Source: Sabethes cyaneus (taxonomy: Eukaryota > Arthropoda > Insecta > Diptera > Culicidae). Taken from it: a stretch of 64,000 nucleotides of DNA. Position numbers and translations under genes: made by a program. Of this stretch, positions 1-11,959 are shown one piece after another. The first letter of the stretch is position 1; each line of letters starts with the position of its first letter. The DNA lies in assembly GCF_943734655.1 (NCBI RefSeq), contig NC_071355.1, positions 21,092,268-21,156,267 of the forward strand, in the 5' to 3' direction. Below the pieces are notes generated by a model. It worked only from the letters and a program-made list of their open reading frames with translations. It made no database searches and was not told the origin of the DNA.

Positions 1-3000
1 TGTGATTCCAAACACCATTCCGCGTTATGTGTTGGATTTCTGATACTCGATTGGCAACAAATATGTTCCAACGAGATGGAGGGGATGACAGCCAACATTT
101 TGTAATCATCGAGTCAGTCCAAAAATACGATTGGACGGGAAGGTTTATTGCTTGGATGACCTTTTCAAATAGGTGACTACAAACAAGAGCGGAAGTTAAT
201 TCCAGCCGTGGAATAGAAATCCTTTTTCGTTTCTTCGCAGCATCATCGATTGGAGCGACTCGGGATTTCGATGTAATTAGTGAGACCTCTACATTTCCAT
301 TTACCGAGGTACACCGTAGATAGAGACATGCGCCGTATGCCTTTTCAGACGCATCGCAAAACCCGTGAATTTCTGCGGAAACGGTTTCCGTACTGAAGCC
401 AATCCACCTGGGAACATTAATATGAGTAAGCCCGGATAACGTTTCTCGGAATTCTAGCCACCATGATCGAAGCTCGCCAGTAATAGTTTCGTTCCAGGAA
501 AACTTTGATTTCCAAAGATCCTGCAGAAATACTTTAGCTCGAACAATAACAGGTCCAACTAATCCGAGCGGGTCGAAGAGCTTTGCACAATCGGATAGAA
601 TTATTCTCTTGTTGATCTCTGTAGACGAATTCCACACAGGAACAGAAAACTTAAACATATCCGATAGTGGCATCCACTTCAATCCTAGGGCCTTAACTTC
701 TAATGAGTCGATCTCCGCTGACAGCCGTTCGTCTCTTAAGGGTTGAGGAATATGGTCGATTATTTCATGTGAGTTTGAACTCCATTTTCGTAAAGTGAAC
801 CCAGCAGATCCTAGCAATTGTATTAATTCTGCACAAATTCTCTGACCTTCTTCGATGCTATCGAAACTTTTCAAAAGGTCATCAACATAGAAATTATCGA
901 GAATTGTCTTTGCTGCAGCAGGATATCTTAATTTAGAGTCTTCTGCCACACGTTTTAGACAGCGAGTTGCCAAGTACGGGGCAGGGGAGGTCCCGTAAGT
1001 AACCGTTAACAACTCGTACGTTCGAATTCGTTCCGAAGGGTTATTTCTCCACACAATGCGCTGAAGGTGATGGTCATTAGCATGCACCTTGACCATGCGA
1101 TACATCTTCTCGATGTCAGCTGTTATCGCGAATCTTCGCAGTCGAAAGGAAAGCATAATTGAATATAGGTCCCGTTGCACAATTGGGCCTATCATCAACG
1201 CGTCGTTGAGCGAAATTCCACTCGTCGTGGCACAAGACGCGTCAAAGACCACACGTAATTTTGTTGTTGTACTTTCCGGCTTAATTACTGCGTGGTGCGG
1301 CAAATAATACGGCGTTCCAGGTGTGTTTTCCTCTTGGTCTACCGGAACTTCTCGCATATGTTGCAATCGCAGATACTCGTGAATAAAGTTAGTGTACATC
1401 TCCTTCACAACTGGATCAGCACCTAAACGTCGCTCTAGCGCAGTGAAACGACGAAGTGCCGTCGATTTTGAATCTCCTAGACGATCAAGCATGAGTTTCT
1501 TCTTTGGGAGCTGCACTACAAATTTACCCGTTGAATCTCTGTCGGTCGTATTTCCGAAAAATGCTTCACATGCGGATTCCTCCAACGACAAAGTGCTCGA
1601 AGTACGACACGACTCGAGATCGAAAAACCGTGCTAGTTGACTTTCAAGTACTTCCCAAGATTCTGACGTGACGGCGTTATTGCAAATTGAAACTTCAGGA
1701 ACGACACCTGCTACGATCCATCCCAACTGAGTGTTCTGCAATACTGGACCAAACTCGGCCAATTTTACTTGGTGTTCGGGTATCATCAGCTCTAAATACA
1801 ATTCAGCTCCGATAATTAGATCTACTGCTCCTGATTCGTTGAACGTTGGATCGGCAAGGACGATGTTCGCTGGAATCTGCCACGAGTTTATCGCAATACT
1901 CCTCACTGGCAAATCTACAGTTACCCTTGAAAGGACGTGAAATTTCAGCTGTCTTTTGAACGGGGTATTGAGCGATTTAACTTCAGCAAAAACAGCTTGA
2001 GTAGAAGAAGTTCGTGCCCCACCAATTCCGACTATTGGTAGCAATTCACGACTTCGTTTGAATTTAAGTTTCTGGGAAAGGTTTTCCGAAATATAACAAC
2101 GTTGTGAGCCGGAGTCTAACAACGCGCGAGCGAGAATAGAATTCCCGTATTGATCACCGAGACTTACTATCGCCGTGGAAAGAAGTACGGTGTGTGGAGT
2201 GTGGTGAATATTAACTGAGGAAGCAGTGTGGTAGCTTGTACTAGGACTGTCTGTGGCATTTATGTGAAATTGAGCTGTGTTTGCATTTGATGTTTGTGAC
2301 TTAGTGTGGGCCTTCTGTGTGAATTGAGTGTCTGCTGAGTGATTGTTCGGTGTAGACTTCGCTAGATTCTGTGGAGGTTGCGTTTGCTGCCATTGAGGTT
2401 TCTTGTTCAACTGTTGTCCAGATTTCGGCTGCGTATTTGTGTACGTCGATGGACTCGCGTGCAGTAGTGAATGATGTCGCTGACCACAATAATGGCATGA
2501 TCCTCGTGTGCAAAATCTGGCCATATGAGCTGGGGAAAGGCAATTTAAACACAGTGAATTCCTTCGAACTGCGTCCACTCTTTCAGAAACTCTTAATTTG
2601 CAAAACTTGGAACACTTAAAGACAGAGTGTGCAGGTTCTCCGCAAAACAGGCAGCACTGTGCGGCTGGCTGGACACCTGTGTGACTCATCGAAGATCGGT
2701 ACAATTTCTTAACATCAGTCGCAGGTGTCTTTGGTGGCGATATAGATTGTAACACTGAACAATATCCCTTCAAAAACTCAATGAGAGTCCCATAATTGGG
2801 CACTTCTTTCGAATTGTAATGCGACTCCCATTGTCTTAAAGTTGCTGGATGAAGCCGCTTACAGAGCATGTATTGCAGTAGAGTGCTCCATCCGTCCGTC
2901 CGTTCTCCCAACTTGCTTAACATTTGAAGATTCTTCTCGAAACCACTGACCAATCGATTGAGGGATTCAAACGATTCTTGACGCATTGATTCTTGGGCGA

Positions 3001-3706
3001 ATAGTGTATCCAAGTGCGTCATTACAAGCATCTTTTTATTCTCGTACATGTTTTCCAATGCTTCCCACGCTATTCTATAATTCACTGCTGACATCTCTAT
3101 CGTTGCAATTTCCTGCAAGGCTTCTCCGGTTAGCGATGTACGGAGATACGTAAATTTATCCATACTAGACAACCTACTATCATTGTGGATTAAGTTTTTG
3201 TAGGTGTCACGAAAAGTAACCCAGTCTGCCATTTTGCCACTGAAGGTAGGTAGTTTCAACTCGGGCAGTTTCACTTTGGATTGTATGTGTGGTTCAACAG
3301 CAGCTGCGGGTACTTGCAGCGCACGGCGTTCGCTTGTGCTAGGAAGATGACTCATGATAAGCTGCTTCAACCGATATACTTCATTCTCAAAATCCTGGAT
3401 GATTCGGTCATTCTCGTGATCCTGGCGGGTTTGCATAGCAACTTGTCGTCGCAACCTTGCTTCTTCCGTCTCTTCCGAATCCGTGAATTCCTCTTCGTTG
3501 TCAGTATCCTCCAACAAGATCTCGATTTGGCTTCTCACATCGACAAACTTCTCCAATAGTTCATCCAGCTTATTCATTCTTAATTCCAGCGCACCTGTGT
3601 CTTGGCCTGGAATGTAAGATTGCACAAATTCTTTTACGTTTCCTAGCGACACCTTGAGCATCCGCTCGTGCTTGGATAAGATTCTTAAATTTTGATCTTT
3701 CGGCAT
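1..3706 (-). CDS. BEL/Pao LTR retrotransposon gag-pol, partial (runs off the left edge)
   Basis: Reading the minus strand from the ATG at 3706-3704 gives 1,235 codons with no stop before the window edge; an in-frame TGA lies 6 nt upstream of that ATG. The start is MPKDQNLRIL. Order: charged, probably coiled N-terminus (about 1-110); gag (about 130-330) with the LPTFSG.MADWVTFRDTY signature of BEL gags; three zinc knuckles near 345-420 (CLFCGEPAHSVFKC, CLNCLSPAHMARFC, CHYCGQRHH); aspartic protease LLDSGSQRCYIS near 530; reverse transcriptase with catalytic TADIEKMY near 862 and YVDD near 940; a Pao-type linker (DPLGLVGP); RNase H with FCDASEKAYGA near 1115 and WTDS near 1200. The integrase would lie outside the window. 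All catalytic residues in view are present, so this copy may be functional. The family assignment is firm; activity is inference. Confidence 0.93.
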   Translation of the reverse strand, partial: MPKDQNLRILSKHERMLKVSLGNVKEFVQSYIPGQDTGALELRMNKLDELLEKFVDVRSQIEILLEDTDNEEEFTDSEETEEARLRRQVAMQTRQDHENDRIIQDFENEVYRLKQLIMSHLPSTSERRALQVPAAAVEPHIQSKVKLPELKLPTFSGKMADWVTFRDTYKNLIHNDSRLSSMDKFTYLRTSLTGEALQEIATIEMSAVNYRIAWEALENMYENKKMLVMTHLDTLFAQESMRQESFESLNRLVSGFEKNLQMLSKLGERTDGWSTLLQYMLCKRLHPATLRQWESHYNSKEVPNYGTLIEFLKGYCSVLQSISPPKTPATDVKKLYRSSMSHTGVQPAAQCCLFCGEPAHSVFKCSKFCKLRVSERVDAVRRNSLCLNCLSPAHMARFCTRGSCHYCGQRHHSLLHASPSTYTNTQPKSGQQLNKKPQWQQTQPPQNLAKSTPNNHSADTQFTQKAHTKSQTSNANTAQFHINATDSPSTSYHTASSVNIHHTPHTVLLSTAIVSLGDQYGNSILARALLDSGSQRCYISENLSQKLKFKRSRELLPIVGIGGARTSSTQAVFAEVKSLNTPFKRQLKFHVLSRVTVDLPVRSIAINSWQIPANIVLADPTFNESGAVDLIIGAELYLELMIPEHQVKLAEFGPVLQNTQLGWIVAGVVPEVSICNNAVTSESWEVLESQLARFFDLESCRTSSTLSLEESACEAFFGNTTDRDSTGKFVVQLPKKKLMLDRLGDSKSTALRRFTALERRLGADPVVKEMYTNFIHEYLRLQHMREVPVDQEENTPGTPYYLPHHAVIKPESTTTKLRVVFDASCATTSGISLNDALMIGPIVQRDLYSIMLSFRLRRFAITADIEKMYRMVKVHANDHHLQRIVWRNNPSERIRTYELLTVTYGTSPAPYLATRCLKRVAEDSKLRYPAAAKTILDNFYVDDLLKSFDSIEEGQRICAELIQLLGSAGFTLRKWSSNSHEIIDHIPQPLRDERLSAEIDSLEVKALGLKWMPLSDMFKFSVPVWNSSTEINKRIILSDCAKLFDPLGLVGPVIVRAKVFLQDLWKSKFSWNETITGELRSWWLEFRETLSGLTHINVPRWIGFSTETVSAEIHGFCDASEKAYGACLYLRCTSVNGNVEVSLITSKSRVAPIDDAAKKRKRISIPRLELTSALVCSHLFEKVIQAINLPVQSYFWTDSMITKCWLSSPPSRWNIFVANRVSEIQHITRNGVWNH

Positions 3707-4450
3707 GTTTGATCACAATTTCATTCACTATTTACTTGCACTCGAACGCGAATATCGATCGACCACGCGGTATTGACTGAACAATGGATTCAATTGACAA
3801 TGGAGTGGAACAATAGGCAGATCAACGCAAAGTGAAAACCAACCAACAGAGCGAACAATTTCAACCGAATATAATCGTAATTATTGGGAATCGACTCAGC
3901 TTTAGAAATGACGCCACACATAAGATCATGCAAACTTATTTTATTCATCAGCTTATTGTATTGAGCTCAACCACATGCAATGGCAGCTACGGTTCCGCAT
4001 GCAATATGGATCCGTGCCACCGACAAACCTGCTTAAGCCTCAGTACTTATCTGAATATTCAACCATCGATCATGTAGCAAATATCTAATCCGCCGTAGAA
4101 GTGATGCAGCAATCGAAATGCAGCTCCGTGATATACTGCAACACCAGAAGCACAAGATGAATTCCGACGCCAGAGATGTGATCCTTTGTCTTCCTCGAAA
4201 CAATGGGTAGAACACGCGGTCCTTTTTAATCCGATATGGATTCCACGAAACACTGTTTTTCGCAACTTATGTCTCGCGTTTCCCGACGATCCGGTTGCAC
4301 GGACCAAAAATGTTCGTTATCACACGGAAGAAAAAGTTCTATTCCGTGGTGCTGGGACTTTCTCGTCAGGGAATACGCGGACACTTTAACTTGAGAAGTT
4401 ATATTGTGGACTGTATTTGAATCAAAGTAGTACAAGCGGTTTATAAATAT
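3707..4450 (-). mobile_element. 5' leader and probable 5' LTR of the BEL/Pao element
   Basis: This stretch lies directly upstream of the gag ATG in minus-strand sense, where leader, primer site and 5' LTR must be. An AATAAA lies on the minus strand near 3940-3950, about where an LTR R region could sit. I could not fix the LTR ends, primer-binding site or target duplication, because the partner LTR is outside the window. The right boundary is approximate. Confidence 0.5.
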
Positions 4451-4689
4451 AAACTCGACTGGTCTAGTGGACGGTTTATTACGAACTGATCTAAATTGAA
4501 TTTGATACTGCTGATGAACCTAATATCTAAATCATCTTCGGCTATATAGTGCGATCGTGAAGCGATCGTTGGTAATATCATCGTATGTCGACTGATAATG
4601 AGTATCGTAGAGAGAGCAAATGGAGCTTAAAGCTCTTGCATCCGAAATGACTGCGTTGATGATTACGCAGTGGGTTAATTAGAACAAAT

Positions 4690-4825
4690 TTATAATTTAA
4701 TTACTAATCGGCGCGAACACATATTTTCATGCCGATTGGTTCAGTAGTTTTCGATTCTATAAGGAACATACGGACAGACAGACAGACAGACAGAAATCCT
4801 TCTTTATAGGTATAGATATGAATCG
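4690..4825 (+). repeat. Retroelement-like 3' tail with (GACA)n
   Basis: The sequence runs GGTTCAGTAGTTTTCGATTC, then a short (GACA)n run at about 4774-4792, then a TATAGGTATAGAT end. This arrangement recalls conserved 3' tails of RTE-type or related repeats in insects. No coding remnant is attached, so only the tail is identified. Confidence 0.4.
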
Positions 4826-5165
4826 TTAAAATCAGTTTTTCTATTTTAACACTTTTTGTAGTTGTATGATTTTTTCATGTTTTACAAAATTGTACAAATA
4901 GTGAAAATAAACAACCTTGCTGAAGGTAGGCAAAGCCATGTGTATAAGCGTCCTTCAGAACTTGACGCTTCTTTATCGACAGACTTCGCAGCCGGTTATA
5001 AGAGTACAGGAACATAACGGGGCTAGTGCAAAAATCCCCGAAGCTAACTGGGCGTAGCATGCCTTTACCTTTGCTCGTTTGTGAACTGTAGAACTTTTAA
5101 TATAAAAAATATCCTAATTTTGACCCCGAATTACTCGACTTTGGGCAGACGGATACAAATTAAAT
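4826..5165 (+). repeat. Dispersed repeat, copy with a SINE insertion
   Basis: The flanks of this stretch match the reverse complement of 17590-17800. Shared landmarks are TTTTTCATG..TACAAAATTGTACAAAT on the left and CCGAATTACTCGACT..GCAGACGGATACA on the right. The copy at 17.6 kb lacks the inserted SINE and so serves as the empty site. Confidence 0.6.
4929..5060 (-). mobile_element. tRNA-derived SINE fragment (Twin-like), minus strand
   Basis: It shares the blocks CTTCAGAACTTGAC, CTTCTTTATCGACAGACTTC and ACGGGGCTAG with the fuller copies at 36377-36579 and 38515-38849. The tRNA-like head with its B box is largely deleted here. The Twin name is from memory of a Culex SINE family and is tentative. 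Confidence 0.55.
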
Positions 5166-5529
5166 CACATAAACGAGATACTAGATAAAAAGAATGATAT
5201 TAAAATTGCTTCCAAGTGGCTGATGCCATTTTTGTCATGATTCGTGTCATTTTTTCCAATTCTGATGCCATGCATTATTTTAGAAAATATGATATGGCCG
5301 AAACAAATCGACATCGATAGGTACAGATTTTCATTTAAATGTAAGCAAATAGTCTCAGAACTCTGGAAAATATACAAGGTAGAAATTTTTTGACGTAGAC
5401 CTGCGTCTTTGTTTACTATACTGGGACTGGGCAGCACTGGCTTTTGCGTTATTTGTAACCAATGGCCCTTTTAAAGGCCACAAGCGAGTTAAAGTAAGAT
5501 TTATTGATATTTAATACAATAATCTTTCG
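5166..5529. other. No gene seen
   Basis: AT-rich sequence between the dispersed repeat and the 3' end of the RTE element. The 90-codon frame on the minus strand here shows no motif and looks like chance. Confidence 0.5.
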
Positions 5530-8500
5530 GTTGGTCTACTTTTCACTTTACTTTTTCGGCGACAATCCGCTTATCGAATCCATGCCGAATTCAGGAGCCG
5601 TCTCCTCATTGCTAGGTCTTGGGCTGCCACTCTCCAGTCGCCCCTAACACCCGCTGGTCTAGCATCCCCGCCAACAGCGCTCATCCAACGGGTACGGGGT
5701 CTGCCTCGAACTCGTCGGCCTCTGTCGGGTTCCCTGCTAAATATTGTTTTCGCTGGTCTCTCATCCGGCATCCTTGCTACGTGGCCAGCCCACTGTAGCC
5801 TGCCGTATTTTAGTCGCTTCTCAATATCCGCATCTTTGTACACTTGGTATATTTCATGATTCATGCGCCTGCGCCACACTCCTTCGTCTAATATGCCACC
5901 GAGAATTGATCGCAGGATCTTACGCTCGAAAACGCCTAGAGCTCGTCGATCGCTCCCTTTCAACGTCCACGCTTCGTGGCCGTAAAGTACGTACCACCGG
6001 GAGAATTAGCGTCTTATAGAGCGCGAGTTTTGTACGGAATTGTAGGGTACGGGACCTCAGCTGGTGTAACCGTTGTTACAAAATTGTTTTTAGTTTTTTT
6101 TAAATTGTGCTTTTCTTTAACAACTATTGTGTTTCTATGTTAGTTTCATGTTAGTAGGATTAGTTAATGTAAATAAAAATAAATGTTAGTTAAGTTAGTA
6201 GGTTACACAAAAACATAAATTGTTAGCGAGTAAGGCAAGAATGGGGACATGAACCGTAACTGCACGAAAATCAGCCCTGAATTTGGGTGGGCATAGTTGA
6301 AGATAGCAGAAGGAGAAGAAAATGGTGGGTGGCAAAGAAAAGGGAATAAGGATAGAAAAACCGCCCAACGGTCAGAAGTACCGCGGCGTTCGTGTGAGAA
6401 AGAAGTGAGTGGAGATAAAAGAAGTCGAAGTAAGACAAAGGAGTGTGAAACTGAAAGAGTTATTCAGGTAACTAAATCTAGTACCCGTGCCAAATGTGGC
6501 TTATTAATTTCAAAATGTCCTATTAGGACCTTTTTGGTGCTTTTATTGGATTTGTTAATCCGTCGTCGATCCCTCACTTCACACGAGTCGGCCTAGGTGG
6601 TGTAGTCCACCTACGTCTAATCGTCAAAGAGACCGGGTGTCGACGACCCCGTTAGACCCTCGGGCCGTAGGCCCTAAGCATTAAGGAGGGACCCTTCTCG
6701 GTTAAGCCAATACGGTCTCGTCCGTGGCCCACCGATCTCGCCAACGAAGGAAGACGCCGAATCCGTTTCCCGCCAAGCCACCCACTCCGATCCGCCATTG
6801 TGTTTGCTGGGACGCCAGCAAACTGCAGCAGCAGCAATCAACAAACTGCATAAGCAGCGTAACCCCGTTTCAACGACGAGAACTTCCAGCAGCGAACCCC
6901 CCGAAGAACCCGTTTAGTGTCCGGTACGTACCGTGAAGTGAACCCCACCCCAGTTGCCAAATACATCATACACGCCCACACACACCTGATTTTCAATAAA
7001 CCAAACCCCGAACGACTAGGAATCCAATAGTGGTTGCACATTTTGTACGCGTAGCCCCTCCGATTACCCAGTGCAAGCCGACCCGGTGATCTAAGATCCA
7101 CGGTCTCTTGCTCTGTGAGCTTTCTCGGGAGTACTGTCGACCGAAAAGTAATACTGGCTACGTAATCCGTAGAAGTCGCTGTTGGCAGCCGCTATCCGCC
7201 TTTTTACTTCACGGCTCACATCGTTGTCACATGACACTAACGTACCAAGGTAAACAAATTCGTCGATCACTTCAAAAGTATCTCCATCTATCACCACCGC
7301 AGTTCCAACACCCGTAAGGCTACCATGCTCTACCAGCCACCATATACTTTGTTTTGGTAGAATTTATGATAAGCCCTATCCTCGCAGCTTCCTCCTTAAG
7401 ATGCGTGTACGGTTCTTCCACAGCTCTACGGTTGACACCGATGATATCGATGTCGTCCACGAACCCTAGGAGCATATGAGATTTCGTGATAATGGTACCG
7501 CTTCTCTGCACGCCGGCCCTTCGAATAGCACCTTCCAATGCAATGTTCCGTCACCTTGCTTCAAACCATCTAACGTCACAAACGAGTCCGAAGTCTCACC
7601 CACTATCCTGACGCTTGATTTTGAACCATTAAGGGTAGCACGTATCAGCCTAATCAGTTTTGTTGGAAAACCATGTTCAAGCATAATCTGCCACAGCTCG
7701 TTTCGTTTAACTGAATCGTACGCCGCCTTGAAGTCTATAAACAGATGATGAGTCTGCAAGTTGAATTCCCGGAATTTATCGAGGATCTGTTGCAAGGTGA
7801 ATATTTGGTCCGTCGTGGAGTGTCCCTCTCGAAAACCGCACTGGTATTCGCCAACAAAGGTTTCCTGTAACGGCCTCAGTCTGAGAAACAGGATGCAGGA
7901 GAGAATTTTGTATGCAGAATTGAGGAGAGTAATACTTCGATAATTGCTGCATTCAAGTCGATGGCCCCTTATGTAAATTGGGCATATGAGACCTTCCAAC
8001 CAGTCCGTAGGTAATTCCTCCTCAGTCCATACCTTTAGTATAACGTGATGGATTGCACAACACAGCCGTTCGCACCCGACTTTCAAAAGTTCGGCGGGGA
8101 TGCCGTCCTTTCCAGCTGCTTTGCCGTTTTTCAGCTCTCTCGCTGCTTTCCTAACCTCATCCAAAGTTGGTGGATCCACAGCTTGTCCATCATCCTCAAT
8201 TGTTATCCTGTTTCTGTTGACCGTTCCATCTGTTTCACCATTCAACAATGCATCGAAATATTGTTTCCAACGCCTAGCCACCTCCGATCTTTCGGTAATC
8301 AGGTTCCCCTCCTTGTCGTTGCACATAACAGGAGTTGGCACGGTCCGGTTCCGGATTCCGTTGATCGTATTAAAGAAGCTTCTTGTATCGTGCCTCTCGA
8401 AGCAATTCTCCGCCTCCGCAAGAACGCGATCCCAGTGCTGTCGTTTCTTACGACGGTGAAGTCTCTTTTCGGCAGCTCTAGCATCTCGGTATCTCTCTCT

Positions 8501-8585
8501 ACTCTAGCGTGTCACAGTTGCAGCCAAAATGTGACTTCTGGCTCGATTCTTCTCATCACTCGCATGCATCATCCCATGCTAAGTG
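5530..8585 (-). pseudogene. RTE-type non-LTR retrotransposon, decayed, split by an LTR insertion
   Basis: Minus-strand remnants of an RTE (BovB/JAM-like) polyprotein occupy 8585-7154 and 6064-5571. Recognisable parts are: the linker before RT (YRDARAAEKRLHRRKK); RT motifs from LDEVRKAARELKNGKAAGKDGIP through YRSITLLNSAYKI, GFREGHSTTDQ and DFKAAYDSV; the catalytic box as FVDD; and the C-terminal block GRLQWAGHVARMPDERPAKTIF. Lesions include a nonsense TAG near 8505 and a frame-breaking deletion at 7540 just after GLKQGDG. Further frameshifts lie near 7320 and 5965. The endonuclease domain is missing, as is usual for 5'-truncated copies. The two blocks rejoin in sense once 6065-7153 is removed. 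It cannot encode a working protein. Confidence 0.9.
6065..7153 (+). mobile_element. Solo LTR-like insertion, 1,089 bp, flanked by CTGG
   Basis: The insert begins TGTAAC and ends GTAATA. It is bracketed by CTGG at 6061-6064 and 7154-7157, and it interrupts the RTE reading frame between GLRSQ and LRSR. An AATAAA lies near 7000, about 150 bp before the right end, which suggests plus orientation with R/U5 there. A 4-bp duplication and 5'-TG fit a gypsy-type LTR, but the right end is not a canonical CA. No internal coding region is present. It is GC-rich between 6590 and 7150, unlike its host element. Confidence 0.65.
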
Positions 8586-10200
8586 ACATGTTTTAAGATC
8601 AGTTTTGAATGTATTTTCACTTTAATTATATCTCGGTCGCCAGTTTTTCAAACTTTTTATTGTATAGCAGTACGAAATATGGATAATTTTTACATAAATC
8701 GTTCATTAACTCGCTCTGTATAGAAGATACGTGTTCACTTTCTTCTGCAAAAGTGTGTGTTTCTAATAGATGCAAATGTTTGCAGAACATTATTTTTTCC
8801 GAAATTACATAGTTTTGAAGCTACAGTGAAACCCCCAATTTTTGGGGGTCTGTCACGAAAGACGCCTAATATCTCAAAAACTGTGATACTTAGAGGAATA
8901 ATGTTTTCAGCAAAAAGCTTCATAATAAGATTATCTAAAACATTCTAGAACATACTATAGCTCTATATCATCAAATTAGAAAGTTAAATTTTGCAGCGCC
9001 ACCTGTGTCTGAGTTCCGAACTAATACTAACCACCAGTCGTAGCGTCTATTGATATACAGAAATTCTTTCGAAGATGCTCTATTGAAAAAAATACTATGA
9101 AAAGAGTTATTAAGAAAGTGCACGATTCCGAGCAATCAAACCACTGTGCAATGGTTGCAGGCGTTGTACTCATGTCATGAAAAATTGAATCTGAACATTT
9201 CGCTCTTCTCATTCAATAGTTTTTTATAAACATAATGACCTGATATAATCCTACGTCACCCTTTCGTACAACCCCTAGGGCTGTATACCTTGCAGTTTTT
9301 GTATGTTTTTTCTGTACAATCTATGCTGTGAAATTGAAATGTGAAATTACAATGATTGGTTCAAGAGTTACGTAGTATTAAAATAAGCAATGCTCGAAAA
9401 AATTGAAAAATGAAATCAAAAAGTGTGTGCGAAATCAGACCATAAACAGATACATGCCCCAGTGCACCCCCTTCTAGGCATACTATATTCAATGAAAATA
9501 CTTCATAGGCGTAAAATTCCCTCAAAACGAAATAAATATGTGCTTAAATCAACACCTCTTTTCATATTTTGCACTATAATTAATAGCAAAATTTATATTC
9601 GCAATTTAGGTTTACTACTGAAATCCAGCTCATTTGCTTTGCTAAACTCAAACACTATAAAACAAAATAGCCATTAACTAAATGCCGCTTTAATCTGCGA
9701 CCTTCCGGCTGAGGTAACCGAAATAAACCAAAACAGATTTACTGGCCAATAAAAAGAAGAGGAGAAAAAAATAGTCTGATGACATAATCGCCTGCAAGCG
9801 GGGCCCGAGATTAGTTTCAGATTTCGTTTGGAGACATAAATCTTTGCGCCAGCCAGCCAGCCAGCCAGCGGCGGCGTTCGAGCTAGCGCGCAGTTCGGTC
9901 GCAAATTACGATAGAATTACTGCACACACACACACACAGGCCAATGACAATTAATCAGACCGGTGCAGCAACCGTGACGGCTCTGCTAATTGAAATTGGA
10001 AAGCATTTTGCTGCAGCGCCGAATCCAGTGCCGGTGCCTGAGGTGAAAGTGTACTAGGAACATGGGAGTCAAAAATTTACGGTACGAATAGAATTTCCCG
10101 TATATTTGGGATTGTTGATATGTGCAGTGCACATTTCATGGTTCAACGATAAGCTTGAAATTGAATATTTAAAATTATACCCACGCGAATCAAGTGCAGT
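8586..10200. other. No gene seen; microsatellites near 9.85-9.94 kb
   Basis: AT-rich sequence with no long frame. Small tandem runs occur: about six CCAG near 9846-9868 and (CA)n at 9922-9939. The stretch 8700-9000 resembles low-complexity mosquito interspersed repeats but could not be classified. Confidence 0.5.
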
Positions 10201-11880
10201 TAACCTGAATGAATACAAAATTAGATTGTACGGCCCAGCCAGGGCAAAAGCAATAATGCACTTACCATCCCGACGATAGCAATTGATTGCCGGTTCGTCG
10301 GCGAACCGTCCTGAATAATAATGCTAATCACTAGAATCATGAATAGCCAAGGAAGATGGATTCCACAGCGCAGTCGGTACTCCGGGCGCGGGAGGATTCT
10401 GGCGCTCTGTGAGATTTTTTCGTCTGCTTGCTGGCCGGGGCAAAGTTTCCCATGAATAAAATATTCAACATCCGGCAGCAAGCTGCGTATATCTGAGAGC
10501 GTGGAACGTGAACAGTACAAATCCACCGTCGTCGTCGTATTCGTCGTCCGTACCGTACCGGTCGGTCTGGCTGACGAAAGAGGGAAGAAAGCTCGAAGAA
10601 TTCATCCCCCGCACAGCTGCCCGGCGGCGACAACGTTCTGCTCGCATCGCATCCAGCACGCGCCCCCGGCTGACGGACCGATCGAGATGGTTGTTTGCAT
10701 TTTCGGAAATGCATGAGTGTAGAATGTTTTTCAGTTTTTTTTTCTTGGTCCTCTTGGTTCCTGAGAAACTGGGATAGGTCACATACGGTGAGCCAGTCGG
10801 TAAATTTGCCCAGCGTGGCGCATCGCGTGTTGTTTCCAATATTCATATCACATTTACATTTCATTTAGAGATAACGAACATAACGAGGAGATAGGGTGTT
10901 TCATTCACAGAAAAAAGAAACATCAAATTTGACCCACTTAAATTTGTCCAACAAGACCGTCGTAAAATGAAATTAAGTATCGAAAATAAATCCGGCAATA
11001 AAAGGATTTGTTCGGATGCACGCGACGGTCGTTATTTTTACCTTCCAACGTGACATGACACGCGAAAAAGCTGGGACCACATTGATTCGACTTTGAATGC
11101 TGCCAAAACTTTTCTCGTTCAGCTCAAGAGAAAGATTATGCACGGAAAGCGGAACCGAAAAGACGGCCAGAGCCAGGCCAGTTGCCGGTGGCGTAGTGGC
11201 GCACTGGAGGTGGAACTAGCTTTCCTGACAAGTGACTAGTGAGTGCTCCCCTGGTGGTGGCGTTTCGCCGGTACCAACCTGCTCGAGTGACGCTCGATAT
11301 CGTGCCGGTGCGGGGGCGAAAGCATGCTAGCGATGTAGAAACTTTACGTTCCGGACAGCGGAAGGATATGTGGAAAATGTTACTTCTCCGGCTGGTTCGT
11401 GTGAATGCTCTGCAAGTGGGCGTGGGACAGAGCACTCGGAGTGTAAAAGAACCGGAAAGGATGGTTCACTGAAATATTCAACAGTTTGAATTTCACTTCC
11501 TTTTGTCAGTTTTGCTCGGCACGTGAATGCTAATATCGTGCGGGCGTGGTAGGTTGTTCGTAGTCGGGCTGCTAACGGTAGTGGTTAACACGCTCTATTC
11601 TCAGTCAGCTGAGGCAAGACTCTCGGAAGACACGAGCTCACTAATATGGAAAATATCTTTGAGGTTAGAAAATTTGTGTCCCGAGAATGGCAGTTTGTGG
11701 CGTGAATCTCAAACTGGCATCTTCCGAAGCTTGAAATTGAGCTTGACTAAAAACCCACGGGTTTCAACCGTGCGGAAGCCGAGATTGTGTTCTTACACTG
11801 TTTTGATATCCAGGATGGGGAGAGTGATTTCCGGTAAAATGAATTTCTCACAATATGAAGGTTGAAATAGATCATCTGTA
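10201..11880. other. Unique-looking host sequence, no supportable gene
   Basis: Composition is more balanced than the surroundings. Several overlapping frames on both strands (for example 10221-10526 minus and 10337-10864 minus) show no family motif and overlap one another, so none is called as coding. It may be non-coding host DNA such as an intron or regulatory region. Confidence 0.35.
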
Positions 11881-11959
11881 ACCAAATGTCACGTTCTCAA
11901 AGTTCACAGCTAACCACTCTGCATTCGAAACTACAACGAAATTTTTTAAATTTCAATTT

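Noticed and set aside
10221..10864. Minus-strand frames of 101-175 codons near 10.2-10.9 kb
   Set aside because: Three overlapping frames, plus opposite-strand frames of similar size, and no domain or codon-use support.
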